Assembly: GCF_019429485.1 (NCBI RefSeq)
Contig: NZ_JAHXZN010000002.1
Coordinates: 434,001-498,000, forward strand
Reading direction: 5' to 3'
DNA from: Sphingomonas citri
GTDB lineage: Bacteria > Pseudomonadota > Alphaproteobacteria > Sphingomonadales > Sphingomonadaceae
Length of the DNA: 64,000 nucleotides
Within the stretch, counting starts at the first letter, position 1, and every line of letters starts with the position of its first letter. The position numbers and the translations under genes are program-made. Positions 1 through 10,949 of this stretch are shown in pieces. A model generated the notes under the pieces. That model made no database searches. It was not told where the DNA came from and saw only the letters and a program-made list of their open reading frames with translations.

Positions 1-877
<877 letters not shown>

Positions 878-945
878 ATGCGCCTTCCTGCTTTGCCGCG
901 GACGCCTTAGCGACTAACGCGCCGGGATCAAATCCGGAGATGCAG

Positions 946-1245
946 ATGGATCAGCGCGACCCCCTCGACACGCTCGACGACGCGACCGCCGCGGCGGCCT
1001 TCCGCCGCCTGGTGCGCCACCTGCGCCACCGCACCGACGCGCAGAACGTCGACCTGATGGGGCTGGCGGGCTTTTGCCGCAACTGCCTGTCCGACTGGGT
1101 TGGCGAGGCGGGCGGGCTGCCCAAGGATGCCGCGCGCGAGGCGATCTACGGCATGCCCTATGCCGAGTGGAAAGACCGCCACCAGCACGAGGCGACACCG
1201 GAGCAGCTGGCGCGGATGAAGGAGAGCGTCGCGCGCAACGCGTGA
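946..1245 (+). CDS. DUF1244 domain protein
   Basis: A 99-residue soluble protein matching the DUF1244 family of Proteobacteria, whose function is unknown. The family core is evident: RLVRHLRHRTDAQNVDLMGL, then AGFCRNCLSDW with two cysteines three residues apart, then YGMPYAEWK and a final ATPEQ helix. The ATG at 946 was chosen because GGAG (936-939) lies six bases before it; the ATG at 940 abuts that GGAG directly and is less likely. The CxxC spacing could suggest metal binding, but this is inference. It is divergent from pyk and transcribed toward rpsD. Confidence 0.85.
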   Translation: MDQRDPLDTLDDATAAAAFRRLVRHLRHRTDAQNVDLMGLAGFCRNCLSDWVGEAGGLPKDAAREAIYGMPYAEWKDRHQHEATPEQLARMKESVARNA

Positions 1246-1311
1246 TCGGCGGAGCGAGAGAGTCTCGACCCTCGGCTGATCCTTCTGCGCGGGAAGAGGT
1301 TCAACGAGCCC

Positions 1312-1328
1312 CTGAGCTATTGGCTCAG
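1312..1328. other. short inverted repeat upstream of rpsD
   Basis: CTGAGC and GCTCAG form a 6-bp stem around a 5-base loop (TATTG). It lies 170 bp before rpsD in the 252-bp gap after the DUF1244 gene. There is no U-tract, so it is not a classical terminator. It could be part of the rpsD leader, but nothing shows a regulatory role. Confidence 0.3.
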
Positions 1329-1497
1329 CCTAGGCGCCGCGCCTCGAACTTGACTCCGCGGCCCTGCCCCGCTACCCGCGCCGCTTCGCAATCGCCCCCG
1401 CACCCCGGTGAAGCGGCGGGCCTGCGCTTTCCACCTCGTGGATCACGCGGCGCGATGACCGGGACCAACGTTGTACGCCATTGCTTAGGAATATCTG

Positions 1498-2112
1498 ATG
1501 TCGAAGCGCAGCAGCGCCAAGTACAAGCTCGACCGTCGTCTCGGCGAGAACATCTGGGGCCGGCCGAAGAGCCCGGTGAACAAGCGCGAGTACGGCCCGG
1601 GCCAGCACGGCCAGCGCCGCAAGGGCAAGATGTCGGACTTCGGCATCCAGCTGCGCGCCAAGCAGAAGCTCAAGGGCTATTACGGCGACGTCACCGAGAA
1701 GCAGTTCCGCCACGCCTATGAGGAGGCGTCGCGCATGAAGGGCGACACCTCGCAGAACCTCATCGGCCTGCTCGAGCGCCGCCTCGATGCGATCGTGTAC
1801 CGCGCGAAGTTCGCGCCGACGATCTGGGCCGCGCGTCAGCTGGTCAGCCACGGCCACGTCCGCGTCAACGGTGTGAAGTGCAACATCGCGTCGCGCCGCT
1901 GCGACGTCGGCGACGAGATCACGCTCGGCACCAAGGCGCAGGAGATGGCGCTGGTGCTCGAGGCGCAGCAGCTCGCCGAGCGTGAGGTGCCCGACTATGT
2001 TGCGCCCGACGGCGCCGCGAAGGTCTCCTTCATCCGCGTGCCGACGCTGGACGAGGTGCCGTATCCGGTGAAGATGGAGCCGAACCTGGTCGTCGAGTTC
2101 TACTCGCGCTGA
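1498..2112 (+). CDS. rpsD: 30S ribosomal protein S4
   Basis: S4 is a primary 16S rRNA-binding protein that nucleates assembly of the 30S body; in several bacteria it also represses translation of its own mRNA. The 204-residue product has the normal S4 length, starts [20 protein letters not shown] and contains the S4 RNA-binding domain ([34 protein letters not shown]). TAGGAA lies seven bases before the ATG. It is a single gene here, outside any ribosomal protein operon, and is followed by a strong intrinsic terminator at 2177-2201. Confidence 0.98.
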   Translation: MSKRSSAKYKLDRRLGENIWGRPKSPVNKREYGPGQHGQRRKGKMSDFGIQLRAKQKLKGYYGDVTEKQFRHAYEEASRMKGDTSQNLIGLLERRLDAIVYRAKFAPTIWAARQLVSHGHVRVNGVKCNIASRRCDVGDEITLGTKAQEMALVLEAQQLAEREVPDYVAPDGAAKVSFIRVPTLDEVPYPVKMEPNLVVEFYSR

Positions 2113-2176
2113 CCTGCCCCATCCGTCGCTCCGGCATCTCCGGAGTGGCGCCGGAGGGTCGTCGCCCTCCCCGAGG

Positions 2177-2201
2177 ACCCCGGCCGCGTGCCGGGGTTTT
2201 T
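2177..2201 (+). terminator. rho-independent terminator of rpsD
   Basis: A perfect 8-bp stem (ACCCCGGC / GCCGGGGT) with a 5-base loop runs directly into a T-tract, 65 bp after the rpsD stop codon. Confidence 0.85.
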
Positions 2202-2214
2202 CGTTGGGGTGACG

Positions 2215-2289
2215 TGCTCCGGCAAACGCCGGAGCCCAGGGCAGCAGGTGCCGCGCTCGTGGCTCTGGGCTCCTGCGTGCGCAGGAGCA
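2215..2289. repeat. intergenic palindromic repeat, family D, copy 1
   Basis: A 75-bp element begins with the palindrome CTCCGGCAAACGCCGGAG and continues with CCAGGGC, whose complement returns as GCTCTGGGCTCC near the other end. Copy 2 lies at 16070-16150 with the same order of blocks. It sits just after the rpsD terminator. Confidence 0.7.
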
Positions 2290-2375
2290 AACCGGCGCCT
2301 TCTTAGCGCCGCCACCCCTCCCGCAACCAACCCGACCCGCTCTCGTTCTCCGTCCACATCGACAGGAGACCCAAG

Positions 2376-2879
2376 ATGGCGGACGCCAACACCGACCCGA
2401 CCAAGCTCAAGCACGACCTCTGGCAGAAGATGGCGGACAGCCCGTTCGTCATGGTCGGCCCGGCGGACGGCTCGGCGCACAGCGAGCCGCTCACCGCGCA
2501 GCTCGACAAGGACCAGGTCGACACACTCTTCTTCTTCGTGGGCAAGGACAACCGGCTCGCCGGCGGCGGTCGCGTGATGGCGCAGTACGTGTCCAAGGGG
2601 CACGACTTCTTCGCCTGCATGGACGGCCAGGCGCGCATCGACAACGACGCCGCGCAGATCGACAAGCTCTGGAACAAGCAGGCCGAGGCCTGGTTTCCGG
2701 GCGGTCGCGAGGACCCCAACTTGGCGCTGCTGCGCGTCGACGTCGACAGCGCGGAGCTGTGGGAAAGCGACATCTCGCTCTCGGGCCGCGTGAAGATGCT
2801 GTTCGGCGGGACGATCAAGGCGAGCGAGTCGGGCAGCCACGCCAAGGTGGCGACGACGGCGGAGAATTCACCGGCGTAA
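2376..2879 (+). CDS. pyridoxamine 5'-phosphate oxidase-like FMN-binding protein (general stress protein type)
   Basis: A 167-residue single-domain split-barrel protein of the PNPOx-like family that includes general stress protein 26. Visible landmarks are the N-terminal helix LKHDLWQKMADSPFVMVG, the central strand block TLFFFVGKDNRL and the C-terminal AEAWFPGGREDPNLALLRVDV, typical of this subgroup. Members usually bind a flavin and are induced by stress; the substrate is unknown. AGGAGA precedes the ATG at good spacing. It is transcribed alone; a repeat begins at the base after the stop codon. Confidence 0.85.
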   Translation: MADANTDPTKLKHDLWQKMADSPFVMVGPADGSAHSEPLTAQLDKDQVDTLFFFVGKDNRLAGGGRVMAQYVSKGHDFFACMDGQARIDNDAAQIDKLWNKQAEAWFPGGREDPNLALLRVDVDSAELWESDISLSGRVKMLFGGTIKASESGSHAKVATTAENSPA

Positions 2880-3012
2880 CTCCCCGCTCGCTGGGAGGCG
2901 GCAGCGCGACGCGCTGACGGAGGGGACTCTCCCCTTTGAGGACGGCTCGTTTGAGGCGTCGCCCCTCCACCGCTCGCTACGCGAGCGGTCCCCCTCCCCG
3001 CGTGCGGGGAGG
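2880..3012. repeat. intergenic palindromic repeat, family B, copy 1
   Basis: A ~133-bp element starts with CTCCCCGCTCG and ends GCGGGGAGG, with GGAGGGG and CCCCTCCACC blocks and an inner CGCTCGC-TA-CGCGAGCG palindrome. The same arrangement recurs at 45939-46066. It starts immediately after the stop codon of the upstream gene. Confidence 0.7.
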
Positions 3013-3021
3013 ATAAAGCCA

Positions 3022-3057
3022 AGAGAAAAGGGCGCCCGGTTCGCACCGGGCGCCCTT
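3022..3057 (-). terminator. rho-independent terminator of glnA
   Basis: Read on the minus strand, a perfect 13-bp stem (AAGGGCGCCCGGT / ACCGGGCGCCCTT, loop GCGA) is followed by TTCTCTT. It lies 25 bp after the glnA stop codon. Confidence 0.85.
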
Positions 3058-3081
3058 CTCGCGTCAGCCGCTCGGCGCGGC

Positions 3082-4494
3082 TCAGGCGCTGTAATACATG
3101 TCGTACTCGACCGGGCTGGGGGTCATCTCCCAGCGCGCCACGTCCTGCCACTGCAGCTCGACATAGGCCTCGATCTGGTCCTTGGTGAAGACGTCGCCTT
3201 TCAGCAGGAAGTCGTGGTCGGCCATCAGCGAGTCGAGCGCCTCGCGCAGCGACGCGCAGACCGTCGGCACCTGCGCCAGCTCGGCCGGCGGCAGGTCGTA
3301 CAGGTTCTTGTCCATCGCCTCGCCGGGATGGATCTTGTTCTGGATGCCGTCCAGGCCCGCCATCAGCAGCGCGGCGTAGGCGAGATACGGGTTCGCCATC
3401 GCGTCGGGGAAGCGCACCTCGACGCGCTTGCTCTTCGGCCCGGTGCCGTAGGGGATGCGGCACGAGGCCGAGCGGTTGCGCGCCGAATAAGCGAGCAGCA
3501 CCGGCGCCTCGTACCCCGGCACCAGTCGCTTGTAGCTGTTGGTGGTCGGGTTGGTGAAGGCGTTGATCGCCTTGGCGTGCTTGATGATGCCGCCGATGAA
3601 ATACAGGCAGGTGTCGGACAGGCCGGCATAGCCGTTGCCCGCGAAGAGCGGCTCCTTGCCGTTCCAGATCGAGAAGTGCGTGTGCATGCCCGATCCGTTA
3701 TCTTCCTTGATCGGCTTGGGCATGAAGGTGGCCGACTTGCCATAGGCGTGCGCGACCTGGTGCACGACATACTTGTAGATCTGCATGCGGTCGGCGGTGG
3801 TGGTCAGCGTGCCGAAGGTAAGGCCCAGCTCGTGCTGCGCCGCCGCCACCTCATGGTGGTGCTTGTCGCACGGCAGGCCCATCTCGATCATGGTCGAGAC
3901 CATCTCGCCGCGGATGTCGACCGCCGAGTCGACCGGCGCGACCGGGAAATAGCCGCCCTTGGCGCGCGGGCGGTGCGCGAGGTTGCCGCCCTCATATTCG
4001 CGGCCGGTGTTGGTCGGAAGCTCGATGTCGTCGATCTTGAAGTAGCTGCTGTTGTAGCTGTTCTCGAAGCGGACGTCGTCGAACATGAAGAACTCGGCCT
4101 CGGGGCCGACATAGACGGTGTCGCCGATCCCGGTGGTGGCGACATAGGCCTCGGCGCGCTTGGCGGTGGTGCGCGGGTCGCGGCTATAGCCCTCGCCGGT
4201 CGACGGCTCGACGATGTCGCAGAACACGATCAGCATCGGCGTCGCCGAGAAGGGATCGGTGTAGACCGCGTCGAGGTCGGGCTTGAGGATCATGTCCGAC
4301 TCGTTGATCGCCTTCCAGCCGGCGATCGAGGAGCCGTCGAACATCAGGCCGTCGGTCCACTCGTCCTCGCCCATCACCGAGGCGACCATGGTGAGGTGCT
4401 GCCACTTGCCCTTGGGATCGGTGAAGCGCAGATCGACCCACTCGATCTCCTCGTCCTTGATCTTCTGCAGAACGTCTGCGGCCGTGTTCGCCAT
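3082..4494 (-). CDS. glnA: glutamine synthetase, type I
   Basis: Forms glutamine from glutamate, ammonia and ATP; it is the main ammonia-assimilating enzyme and a dodecamer in the cytoplasm. The 470-residue length is typical of GSI-beta. Visible landmarks: [16 protein letters not shown] near the N-terminus, FDGSSIAGW, the catalytic blocks GPEAEFF and [33 protein letters not shown] and VEVRFPD. Tyr399 in [10 protein letters not shown] matches the adenylylation site, so control by GlnE-type adenylylation is likely. The ATG at 4494 has a purine-rich GAGAGAGAAG before it. It follows glnB by about 90 bp, with two hairpins between, and ends in a strong terminator. Confidence 0.98.
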   Translation of the reverse strand: MANTAADVLQKIKDEEIEWVDLRFTDPKGKWQHLTMVASVMGEDEWTDGLMFDGSSIAGWKAINESDMILKPDLDAVYTDPFSATPMLIVFCDIVEPSTGEGYSRDPRTTAKRAEAYVATTGIGDTVYVGPEAEFFMFDDVRFENSYNSSYFKIDDIELPTNTGREYEGGNLAHRPRAKGGYFPVAPVDSAVDIRGEMVSTMIEMGLPCDKHHHEVAAAQHELGLTFGTLTTTADRMQIYKYVVHQVAHAYGKSATFMPKPIKEDNGSGMHTHFSIWNGKEPLFAGNGYAGLSDTCLYFIGGIIKHAKAINAFTNPTTNSYKRLVPGYEAPVLLAYSARNRSASCRIPYGTGPKSKRVEVRFPDAMANPYLAYAALLMAGLDGIQNKIHPGEAMDKNLYDLPPAELAQVPTVCASLREALDSLMADHDFLLKGDVFTKDQIEAYVELQWQDVARWEMTPSPVEYDMYYSA

Positions 4495-4521
4495 GATGCT
4501 TCTCTCTCTCGCAGATGCGCT

Positions 4522-4578
4522 CCCCGGACGTTGCCGGGGCACGCGGTAACAGGGACGCCCCGGCGCGCGGCCGGGGCG
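4522..4578 (-). promoter_or_regulatory. tandem hairpins between glnB and glnA
   Basis: Two GC-rich stem-loops occupy the spacer: CGCCCCGG / CCGGGGCG (4556-4563 with 4571-4578) and CCCCGG / CCGGGG (4522-4527 with 4534-4539). Neither is followed by a clear U-tract on the minus strand, so they may be mRNA-processing or partial-termination structures that set different glnB and glnA levels. Role inferred. Confidence 0.4.
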
Positions 4579-4586
4579 ATGGGATG

Positions 4587-6238
<1,652 letters not shown>

Positions 6239-6371
6239 CCGAGCAGCTCGGCATGACACGGCGGACCTTCAACCGGCTGATGCAGGCCTGCGCCTGGCGC
6301 CTGTTCGGCTAAATCGACCGGAACCACTCCAGATCAACGCGAAGCCGCGACGCGCGTGTCAGGTTGCGCGC

Positions 6372-6803
6372 ATGTTTCCGGACGCTTCCCCGCCACCGCG
6401 GCCACTTCTCCTGCTCGCCGAGGCCGAGCCGTTCCGCGTCGATTATCTCCGCCACGCGCTACACGACGCGGGGGCGCAGCTGCTCGGACCGGTCCGCGCG
6501 GTGGCGGAAGGCCTGGCGCTGCTCGCCAATTTGCGCGAGCGCCCGGCCGCCGCGATCGTCAACTTGCGGCTGAGCGACGGGAGCGCCCTGCCGTTGCTCG
6601 ACTCGCTCGAGGCCGGCGGCGTGCCGCTGCTGCTCATCGGCGAGGCGGGGATGGTACCGCCGCCGCACCTCGCCGCGCGCCCGTGCCTGCTCGCACCTTT
6701 CGCCTCCTATCAGATCGTCGCGGCGGTTCGCGCGCTGCCGGTCGCCATGACGCCGACGTCACCCGCGTCGACGCCGCTCGCCGAGCGTGCGCGACATGGC
6801 TGA
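6372..6803 (+). CDS. degenerate (pseudo-)receiver domain protein
   Basis: A 143-residue protein with CheY-like order: LLLLAEAEPFRVDYLRHAL, AAIVNLRLSDGSALPLLDSL, GVPLLLIGEAG and LLAPFASYQIVAAVRAL. The residues needed for phosphorylation are lost: the phospho-acceptor Asp is Asn64, the second acidic-pocket residue after Glu17 is Ala18, and the conserved Lys of the KPF motif is Ala108. It therefore resembles a response regulator receiver but probably cannot be phosphorylated in the usual way. There is no output domain. Its stop overlaps the start of the isochorismatase-like gene, so the two are probably translated together. Confidence 0.7.
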   Translation: MFPDASPPPRPLLLLAEAEPFRVDYLRHALHDAGAQLLGPVRAVAEGLALLANLRERPAAAIVNLRLSDGSALPLLDSLEAGGVPLLLIGEAGMVPPPHLAARPCLLAPFASYQIVAAVRALPVAMTPTSPASTPLAERARHG

Positions 6804-7389
6804 TGCCACCGAGCCGACGCCCGGCGCCACGGCGCTGTTGATCATCGACATGATCAACGACCTCGATTTCGAGGGCGGCGAGCAGCTCGCCCCCCCGGCC
6901 ATCGCGGCGGCGGATCGCATCCGCGCGCTGCGCGATCGCTCCGACGCGGCGGACGTGCCGGTGATCTACGTCAACGACAATTTCGGGCGTTGGCACGCCG
7001 AGCGATCGAGCATCGTCGACCATTGCTGTCGCGAGGGCAGCCGCGGCGCCGCGCTGATCGACGCGCTCCGCCCGCGCGAACGCGACTATTTCGTGGTGAA
7101 GCCACAATTCTCCGGCTTCTACGCGACCAACCTGCCGGTGCTGCTGCCCCAGCTCGGGGTGAGCCGGCTGATCCTGACCGGGGTCGCTGCCGACATCTGC
7201 GTGTTGTTCACCGCCGCCGACGCGCACATGCGCGACTATGACCTGTGGGTACCCGAGGACACGGTCGCGAGCGAGCGCCCCGAGCACCTCGACTGGGCGT
7301 TGGAACTGATGCGCAAGAGCATGTGCGCGGAAACGGCGGCGAGCTGCCACCTGAGCTTGGAAGCTTGGTTGGCAAGGGCCGAAACCTGA
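6796..7389 (+). CDS. isochorismatase-family cysteine hydrolase
   Basis: A 197-residue alpha/beta hydrolase of the isochorismatase/nicotinamidase superfamily. The catalytic triad is readable: Asp18 in LLIIDMIND, Lys102 in VVKPQFSGF and Cys135 in GVAADICVLFTAADA. The substrate cannot be told from sequence. There are no siderophore or phenazine genes nearby, so a general amide or pteridine-type hydrolase is as likely as isochorismatase. ATG 6796 overlaps the upstream stop codon by 8 bp; a GTG at 6787 in the same frame is an alternative. It converges with the VOC gene. Confidence 0.85.
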   Translation: MADATEPTPGATALLIIDMINDLDFEGGEQLAPPAIAAADRIRALRDRSDAADVPVIYVNDNFGRWHAERSSIVDHCCREGSRGAALIDALRPRERDYFVVKPQFSGFYATNLPVLLPQLGVSRLILTGVAADICVLFTAADAHMRDYDLWVPEDTVASERPEHLDWALELMRKSMCAETAASCHLSLEAWLARAET

Positions 7390-7422
7390 GCGGCCCCGCT
7401 CGCGAACCGGAAGATCACCGGC

Positions 7423-7836
7423 TCAATAGTTCGGCCACAGCCCCGGCGTGGCGATCTCGAGCACATGACCGTCGGGATCATTGAAATAGACGCTGCGCCC
7501 GCCCGCGGGCCAGTGGATCTCGCTGAGCTCGGCGACGCCGTGCGCCCGCAGCTTGTCACGCCAGGCGTCATAATCTTCCGCCGCGGTCTTGAACGCCATG
7601 TGGAGCGGACCGGCGCCGTCGTGCCCGGGGATATGGCCCTGCGGCGTATCCTCGCCCGCGGTCGACTGGCCGCGCGCGAAGATCAGCAGCACGCTGCCGC
7701 CGCCGGCGTCGAGGGCGGTGAGTCGCTCCTCGGCGCGCAGGATCGCTAGCCCCATGACGTCGCGAAAGAAGGCGATCGAACGCGCCTTGTCTTCGACATA
7801 GAGCGCCGTCTCGAGCACTCCGTTGAGCTGCGGCAT
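7423..7836 (-). CDS. VOC-family (glyoxalase/bleomycin resistance-type) protein
   Basis: A 137-residue protein with the paired beta-alpha-beta-beta-beta modules of the vicinal oxygen chelate fold. Landmarks: LETALYVEDKARSIAFFRDVMG in the first half, GHDGAGPLHMAFK in the middle and GGRSVYFNDPDGHVLEIATP at the end, which includes the usual metal-ligand Glu. Function within the superfamily (glyoxalase, dioxygenase or resistance protein) cannot be assigned. Two ATGs lie in tandem; the second (7836) is better spaced from the GGGAG upstream. It is 20 bp upstream of the stop-to-start gap of the methyltransferase gene on the same strand. Confidence 0.85.
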   Translation of the reverse strand: MPQLNGVLETALYVEDKARSIAFFRDVMGLAILRAEERLTALDAGGGSVLLIFARGQSTAGEDTPQGHIPGHDGAGPLHMAFKTAAEDYDAWRDKLRAHGVAELSEIHWPAGGRSVYFNDPDGHVLEIATPGLWPNY

Positions 7837-7859
7837 CATCGTCTCCCGTGATGCGGCGC

Positions 7860-8843
7860 TCAGGCGCCGCCGCTGCGCTCAACGACCAGCCCGACCGCGG
7901 CGATCCGCTCGACCCGATCATAGCCGGGCTGGTCGAGATCCTCGCTGAAGATATCGGGATCGAGCTCACGATAGTCGAGCCTGACTCCGATCGCGGGCAG
8001 GCGCTCGCGCAGCGCGTCGCGCAGCACGTCGCGGCCGTCGACGATCGATACGCCGGTGTTCAGGATCAGCCGCCCACCCGGCGCGAGCAGCGCGAGGCCC
8101 TGCACCACCCACTCGAGCGACAATCGTGCGCCATACAGGTCCCCTCCGTCGCGATAGGCGCGCTTGGCCGCGTCGATCATGAAGGGCGGATGAGTCACGA
8201 TCAGGTCGAAGGCGCCGGCGAGATCGTCCGGCGCCTGCACCTGCTCGATCGCGTGCGTCACCCCGAAATGTTCGGCGTTGACGCTCGCCAGCGCGAGCGC
8301 GCGCGGGTTGACGTCGGCGAGCGTCAGGTGCGCGCGGTCGAGCAGCGACGCCGCGACGATGCCGCCCACGCCCGCCCCCGCGCCATAGTCGAGCACGCGA
8401 GTCGCGCGCGGGTCGAGCCGCGCCGCGATCAGCTGCGCGAAGCGACAGCTGTCGGGACCGAGGAAGACCGAGTCGGGCGCGTCGGTGGGAAAGGCCGAGT
8501 GAAGGAACAGCCGCCCCGCCACGCGCGAGGCGCGCAGCAGTGGGCGCAGCCGCCCGTCCGGCTCGATCGCGACCGCGCCGGCGGCGCGCAGTGCGGCGAG
8601 CAGCTCTGGATCGAGCGCGTCATGCTCGAAGCATCGACTCCAGCCGAGCACCTCGCGCGCATCGCGGCCCAGCCGTTCGGGGTCGCGCGCGACGACGCGC
8701 GCGTGCGTTCCGGGCGTTGCGGTGACATGGTCATAGCCGCGCGCGTCGAGCAGGCGCAGCAAGGCCAGCAACGCGGGTCGGCGCTCGGCCGCGGCCCAGG
8801 GTGCGGCGAGCCGCTGATCGACCTCGCTGACCTCGGTTAGCAT
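7860..8843 (-). CDS. class I SAM-dependent methyltransferase (small-methyltransferase type)
   Basis: A 327-residue protein. The C-terminal half carries the Rossmann SAM-binding motif I (VLDYGAGAGVGGI), the motif II acid in LTLADVNPRALALASVNAEHFG, and a VTHPPFM motif in the position of the (N/D)PPY motif of N-methyltransferases. The N-terminal ~120 residues form an extra domain with no obvious identity, as in RsmC/RlmG-like enzymes and related methyltransferases with a duplicated fold. The target (rRNA, protein or small molecule) is not evident. GGGAGA precedes the ATG by about eight bases. Confidence 0.8.
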   Translation of the reverse strand: MLTEVSEVDQRLAAPWAAAERRPALLALLRLLDARGYDHVTATPGTHARVVARDPERLGRDAREVLGWSRCFEHDALDPELLAALRAAGAVAIEPDGRLRPLLRASRVAGRLFLHSAFPTDAPDSVFLGPDSCRFAQLIAARLDPRATRVLDYGAGAGVGGIVAASLLDRAHLTLADVNPRALALASVNAEHFGVTHAIEQVQAPDDLAGAFDLIVTHPPFMIDAAKRAYRDGGDLYGARLSLEWVVQGLALLAPGGRLILNTGVSIVDGRDVLRDALRERLPAIGVRLDYRELDPDIFSEDLDQPGYDRVERIAAVGLVVERSGGA

Positions 8844-8936
8844 GTTGTTTTCTCCCGGCTTTTTTGTTCCGAGAGAACGTCGGCCGGGGTGTCGATGTCC
8901 CCGCCTCTTCACCTGGGTGAGCCTGTTTGCGCCGGC

Positions 8937-10769
8937 TCAGGCGGCGCGCGCGGGAAGCGCGGCGGCGGCTGAAGCCTGTTCGGCCAGTGCTTGCTCCAGA
9001 GGTCGCAGCAGCAGCAGGTCGCGCACCGGCGGCTCGTGCCCCGCATCGCCGTGGCGCAGGTGCCACTCGCCGTTCGCACGATCGATCAGCAGATCGAGCG
9101 CGGCGCGGATCAGGTCGGGCACGTAGGTCGGCGTCGCCGCTCGCGGCGACGGTGGCCGGTCGGGCGCGAACAGATCATCGGCCACGACCACCAGCGTCGC
9201 GGGCGTGCGGCGCTGAGATCGCGGTTGTTCGTCACTCCAGCTCGCCTCGATCCGCAGGCGCGGGCGTGTCGGAGACGGGCCGACGGGGCGCGGGTTACCC
9301 ATGAGGTCGACCACGGCCCACGCCTCCGGCGAGTCATCTTCGTACTCGCCGAAGACCAGCGGGATCGCGCGGTGCGCGCAGGCGGCGGCGAGATGCGGCG
9401 CGAGCGCGTCGTCGCGTCCGAGCACTAGCAGCGGCGGGACCGCGTCGCGCGCGACCTCCTTGTACGGCCGCTGTACCGACATCGGTGCGGGGCGCGGCAC
9501 CGCGGCATGAGTCAGCCGCTCCGGCCGGCGCCACCAGCCCGGCACGTGCACCAGCGGGTCGCGCGCGCTACCCGACACCAGCGCTCGCAGCAGCGGCACC
9601 ATCGCGGTCGCCCGCGGCACGCCGGAGGAGAGGTCGTAGACGCCCGGCTCGTACAGTCCGCCGCCGGTCAGCAACGTGTTCCATCCCTGGCTGCCGAGCA
9701 GCGACCAGCATGTCACCGCGCGCAGGTCGACGCCCTCGTGTCGCAACGCCACGGCACCGTCCCACGCCTCGGCCATCCAGCGCATCTGCTCCTCGCGCGT
9801 GCAGCCGTTATGCACCTCGGTCACCGCCAGCGGCAGCCGGTAGCGCGCCCAGGCCTCGCGCAGCACGCCGGCCAGCCCCGGTGCGCCGGGCTGGAGCGCG
9901 CGCACCGCCTCGAGGTCGGCGTAGCGCTGGCGTCCGTTGCCGCCGTGCGTGTGAGCGGGATAGCGCGCCACCCGGTGATCGAGGAAACGATCGCTGGTGA
10001 GGTAATGGTTCACCCCGATCACGTCGGGCGGGCACGGCGCCGCCGCGAGTGCGTCGAGCCGCGCCGCAAGACCGAAGTCGCGCAACCGCGCGTGCAGCGG
10101 ATGACCGGGAACGACGCGACCGCACAGCAGGTCCCATGACGCCCAGCGGCGGACATTGTCGAACGCCACCTGGTCACGCGTCGCGACGGTGCCGAAGCTG
10201 CGGCCCAGGTCCTCGGTCTGGATCAGCCGCGCGCGCGGGTTGACCGAGCGGATCGCCGCCATCGCGCGCGCGGTACCCTCGACCTGGTTGACCAGCGCGC
10301 GCCAGAAGTCGCGCTCGTCGCGGCGGTGTGGGTACCAATGGCCGTAGAGCGCGGCGAAGCGCGCGGTGGTGAGCGGTTCGTTGACCGGGGTCCAGTCGTC
10401 GATCCACGGATACCGCTCGGCGGTAGCGCGCGCGTAATCGGCGAGCAGCGCGGGAAAATGCTCGTCGAGCAGGTCGGTGTACCGCGGACCCGAGCCGTGA
10501 TGGACCAGCCCCGCGATCACGCCGACGCCGCGTGCGCGCAGCCGCTCCAGCCGCTGGTCATACCAGCCGTAGTCGCGCGACTCCGGCCGCTCCGGCGCGA
10601 CGGTCTCCCAATGAATGGGATAGCGGAGCGCGCTGATGCCGAGATCGGCGATCAGGTCGATGTCCTCGGGGCGATCGCGATGGCCGAGCAGCGCGAATTG
10701 ATCGACGTAATGGTCGCCGACACGATTCACGGTACACTCCAGGCCGCCCCATAGCTCGAGTTCGCGCAC
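8937..10769 (-). CDS. GH1-like glycosidase fused to a degenerate RmlD-like domain
   Basis: A 610-residue protein. Residues ~1-400 follow the glycoside hydrolase family 1 barrel: WGGLECTVNRVGD, LRYPIHWE, DDWTPVNEPLTTARFAALYG (NEP acid/base) and LAVTEVHNGCTREEQMRWM (nucleophile region). Residues ~440-590 resemble the RmlD substrate-binding domain: LLVLGRDDALAPHL, then VVDLMGNPRPVG and YVPDLIRAALDLLIDRANG. The glycine-rich NAD motif and YxxxK are absent and the domain is short. The start is GTG 10769 after AGAGGAG. It is divergent from the glycosyltransferase/Glf fusion, suggesting a joint role in making or trimming a galactofuranose-containing polymer; this is inference. Confidence 0.75.
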   Translation of the reverse strand: MRELELWGGLECTVNRVGDHYVDQFALLGHRDRPEDIDLIADLGISALRYPIHWETVAPERPESRDYGWYDQRLERLRARGVGVIAGLVHHGSGPRYTDLLDEHFPALLADYARATAERYPWIDDWTPVNEPLTTARFAALYGHWYPHRRDERDFWRALVNQVEGTARAMAAIRSVNPRARLIQTEDLGRSFGTVATRDQVAFDNVRRWASWDLLCGRVVPGHPLHARLRDFGLAARLDALAAAPCPPDVIGVNHYLTSDRFLDHRVARYPAHTHGGNGRQRYADLEAVRALQPGAPGLAGVLREAWARYRLPLAVTEVHNGCTREEQMRWMAEAWDGAVALRHEGVDLRAVTCWSLLGSQGWNTLLTGGGLYEPGVYDLSSGVPRATAMVPLLRALVSGSARDPLVHVPGWWRRPERLTHAAVPRPAPMSVQRPYKEVARDAVPPLLVLGRDDALAPHLAAACAHRAIPLVFGEYEDDSPEAWAVVDLMGNPRPVGPSPTRPRLRIEASWSDEQPRSQRRTPATLVVVADDLFAPDRPPSPRAATPTYVPDLIRAALDLLIDRANGEWHLRHGDAGHEPPVRDLLLLRPLEQALAEQASAAAALPARAA

Positions 10770-10949
10770 GCTCCGGCTCCTCTGCCCGATCGTGCCGCCA
10801 ACGTCCGGCCCCGCGCGCCGTTGCCTCGCCGGTGCAAAATCGTTGCCTGCAACTCATAGTTAAACCTAGATCTATCAAATACTTACGCTGGAACATGCGG
10901 CTATGTTGCTGAGTTTCCCAATGTGTCCGCAACACCGGGAGATCCCTCC

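Noticed and set aside
6253..6312. Possible 19-residue peptide (MTRRTFNRLMQACAWRLFG) after the CAP lipoprotein gene
   Set aside because: No ribosome-binding site and no recognised family; too short to support.
8860..8880. T-rich stretch near the methyltransferase start as terminator of the GH1-like gene
   Set aside because: On the minus strand it reads as an A-tract and the flanking stem is only four base pairs.
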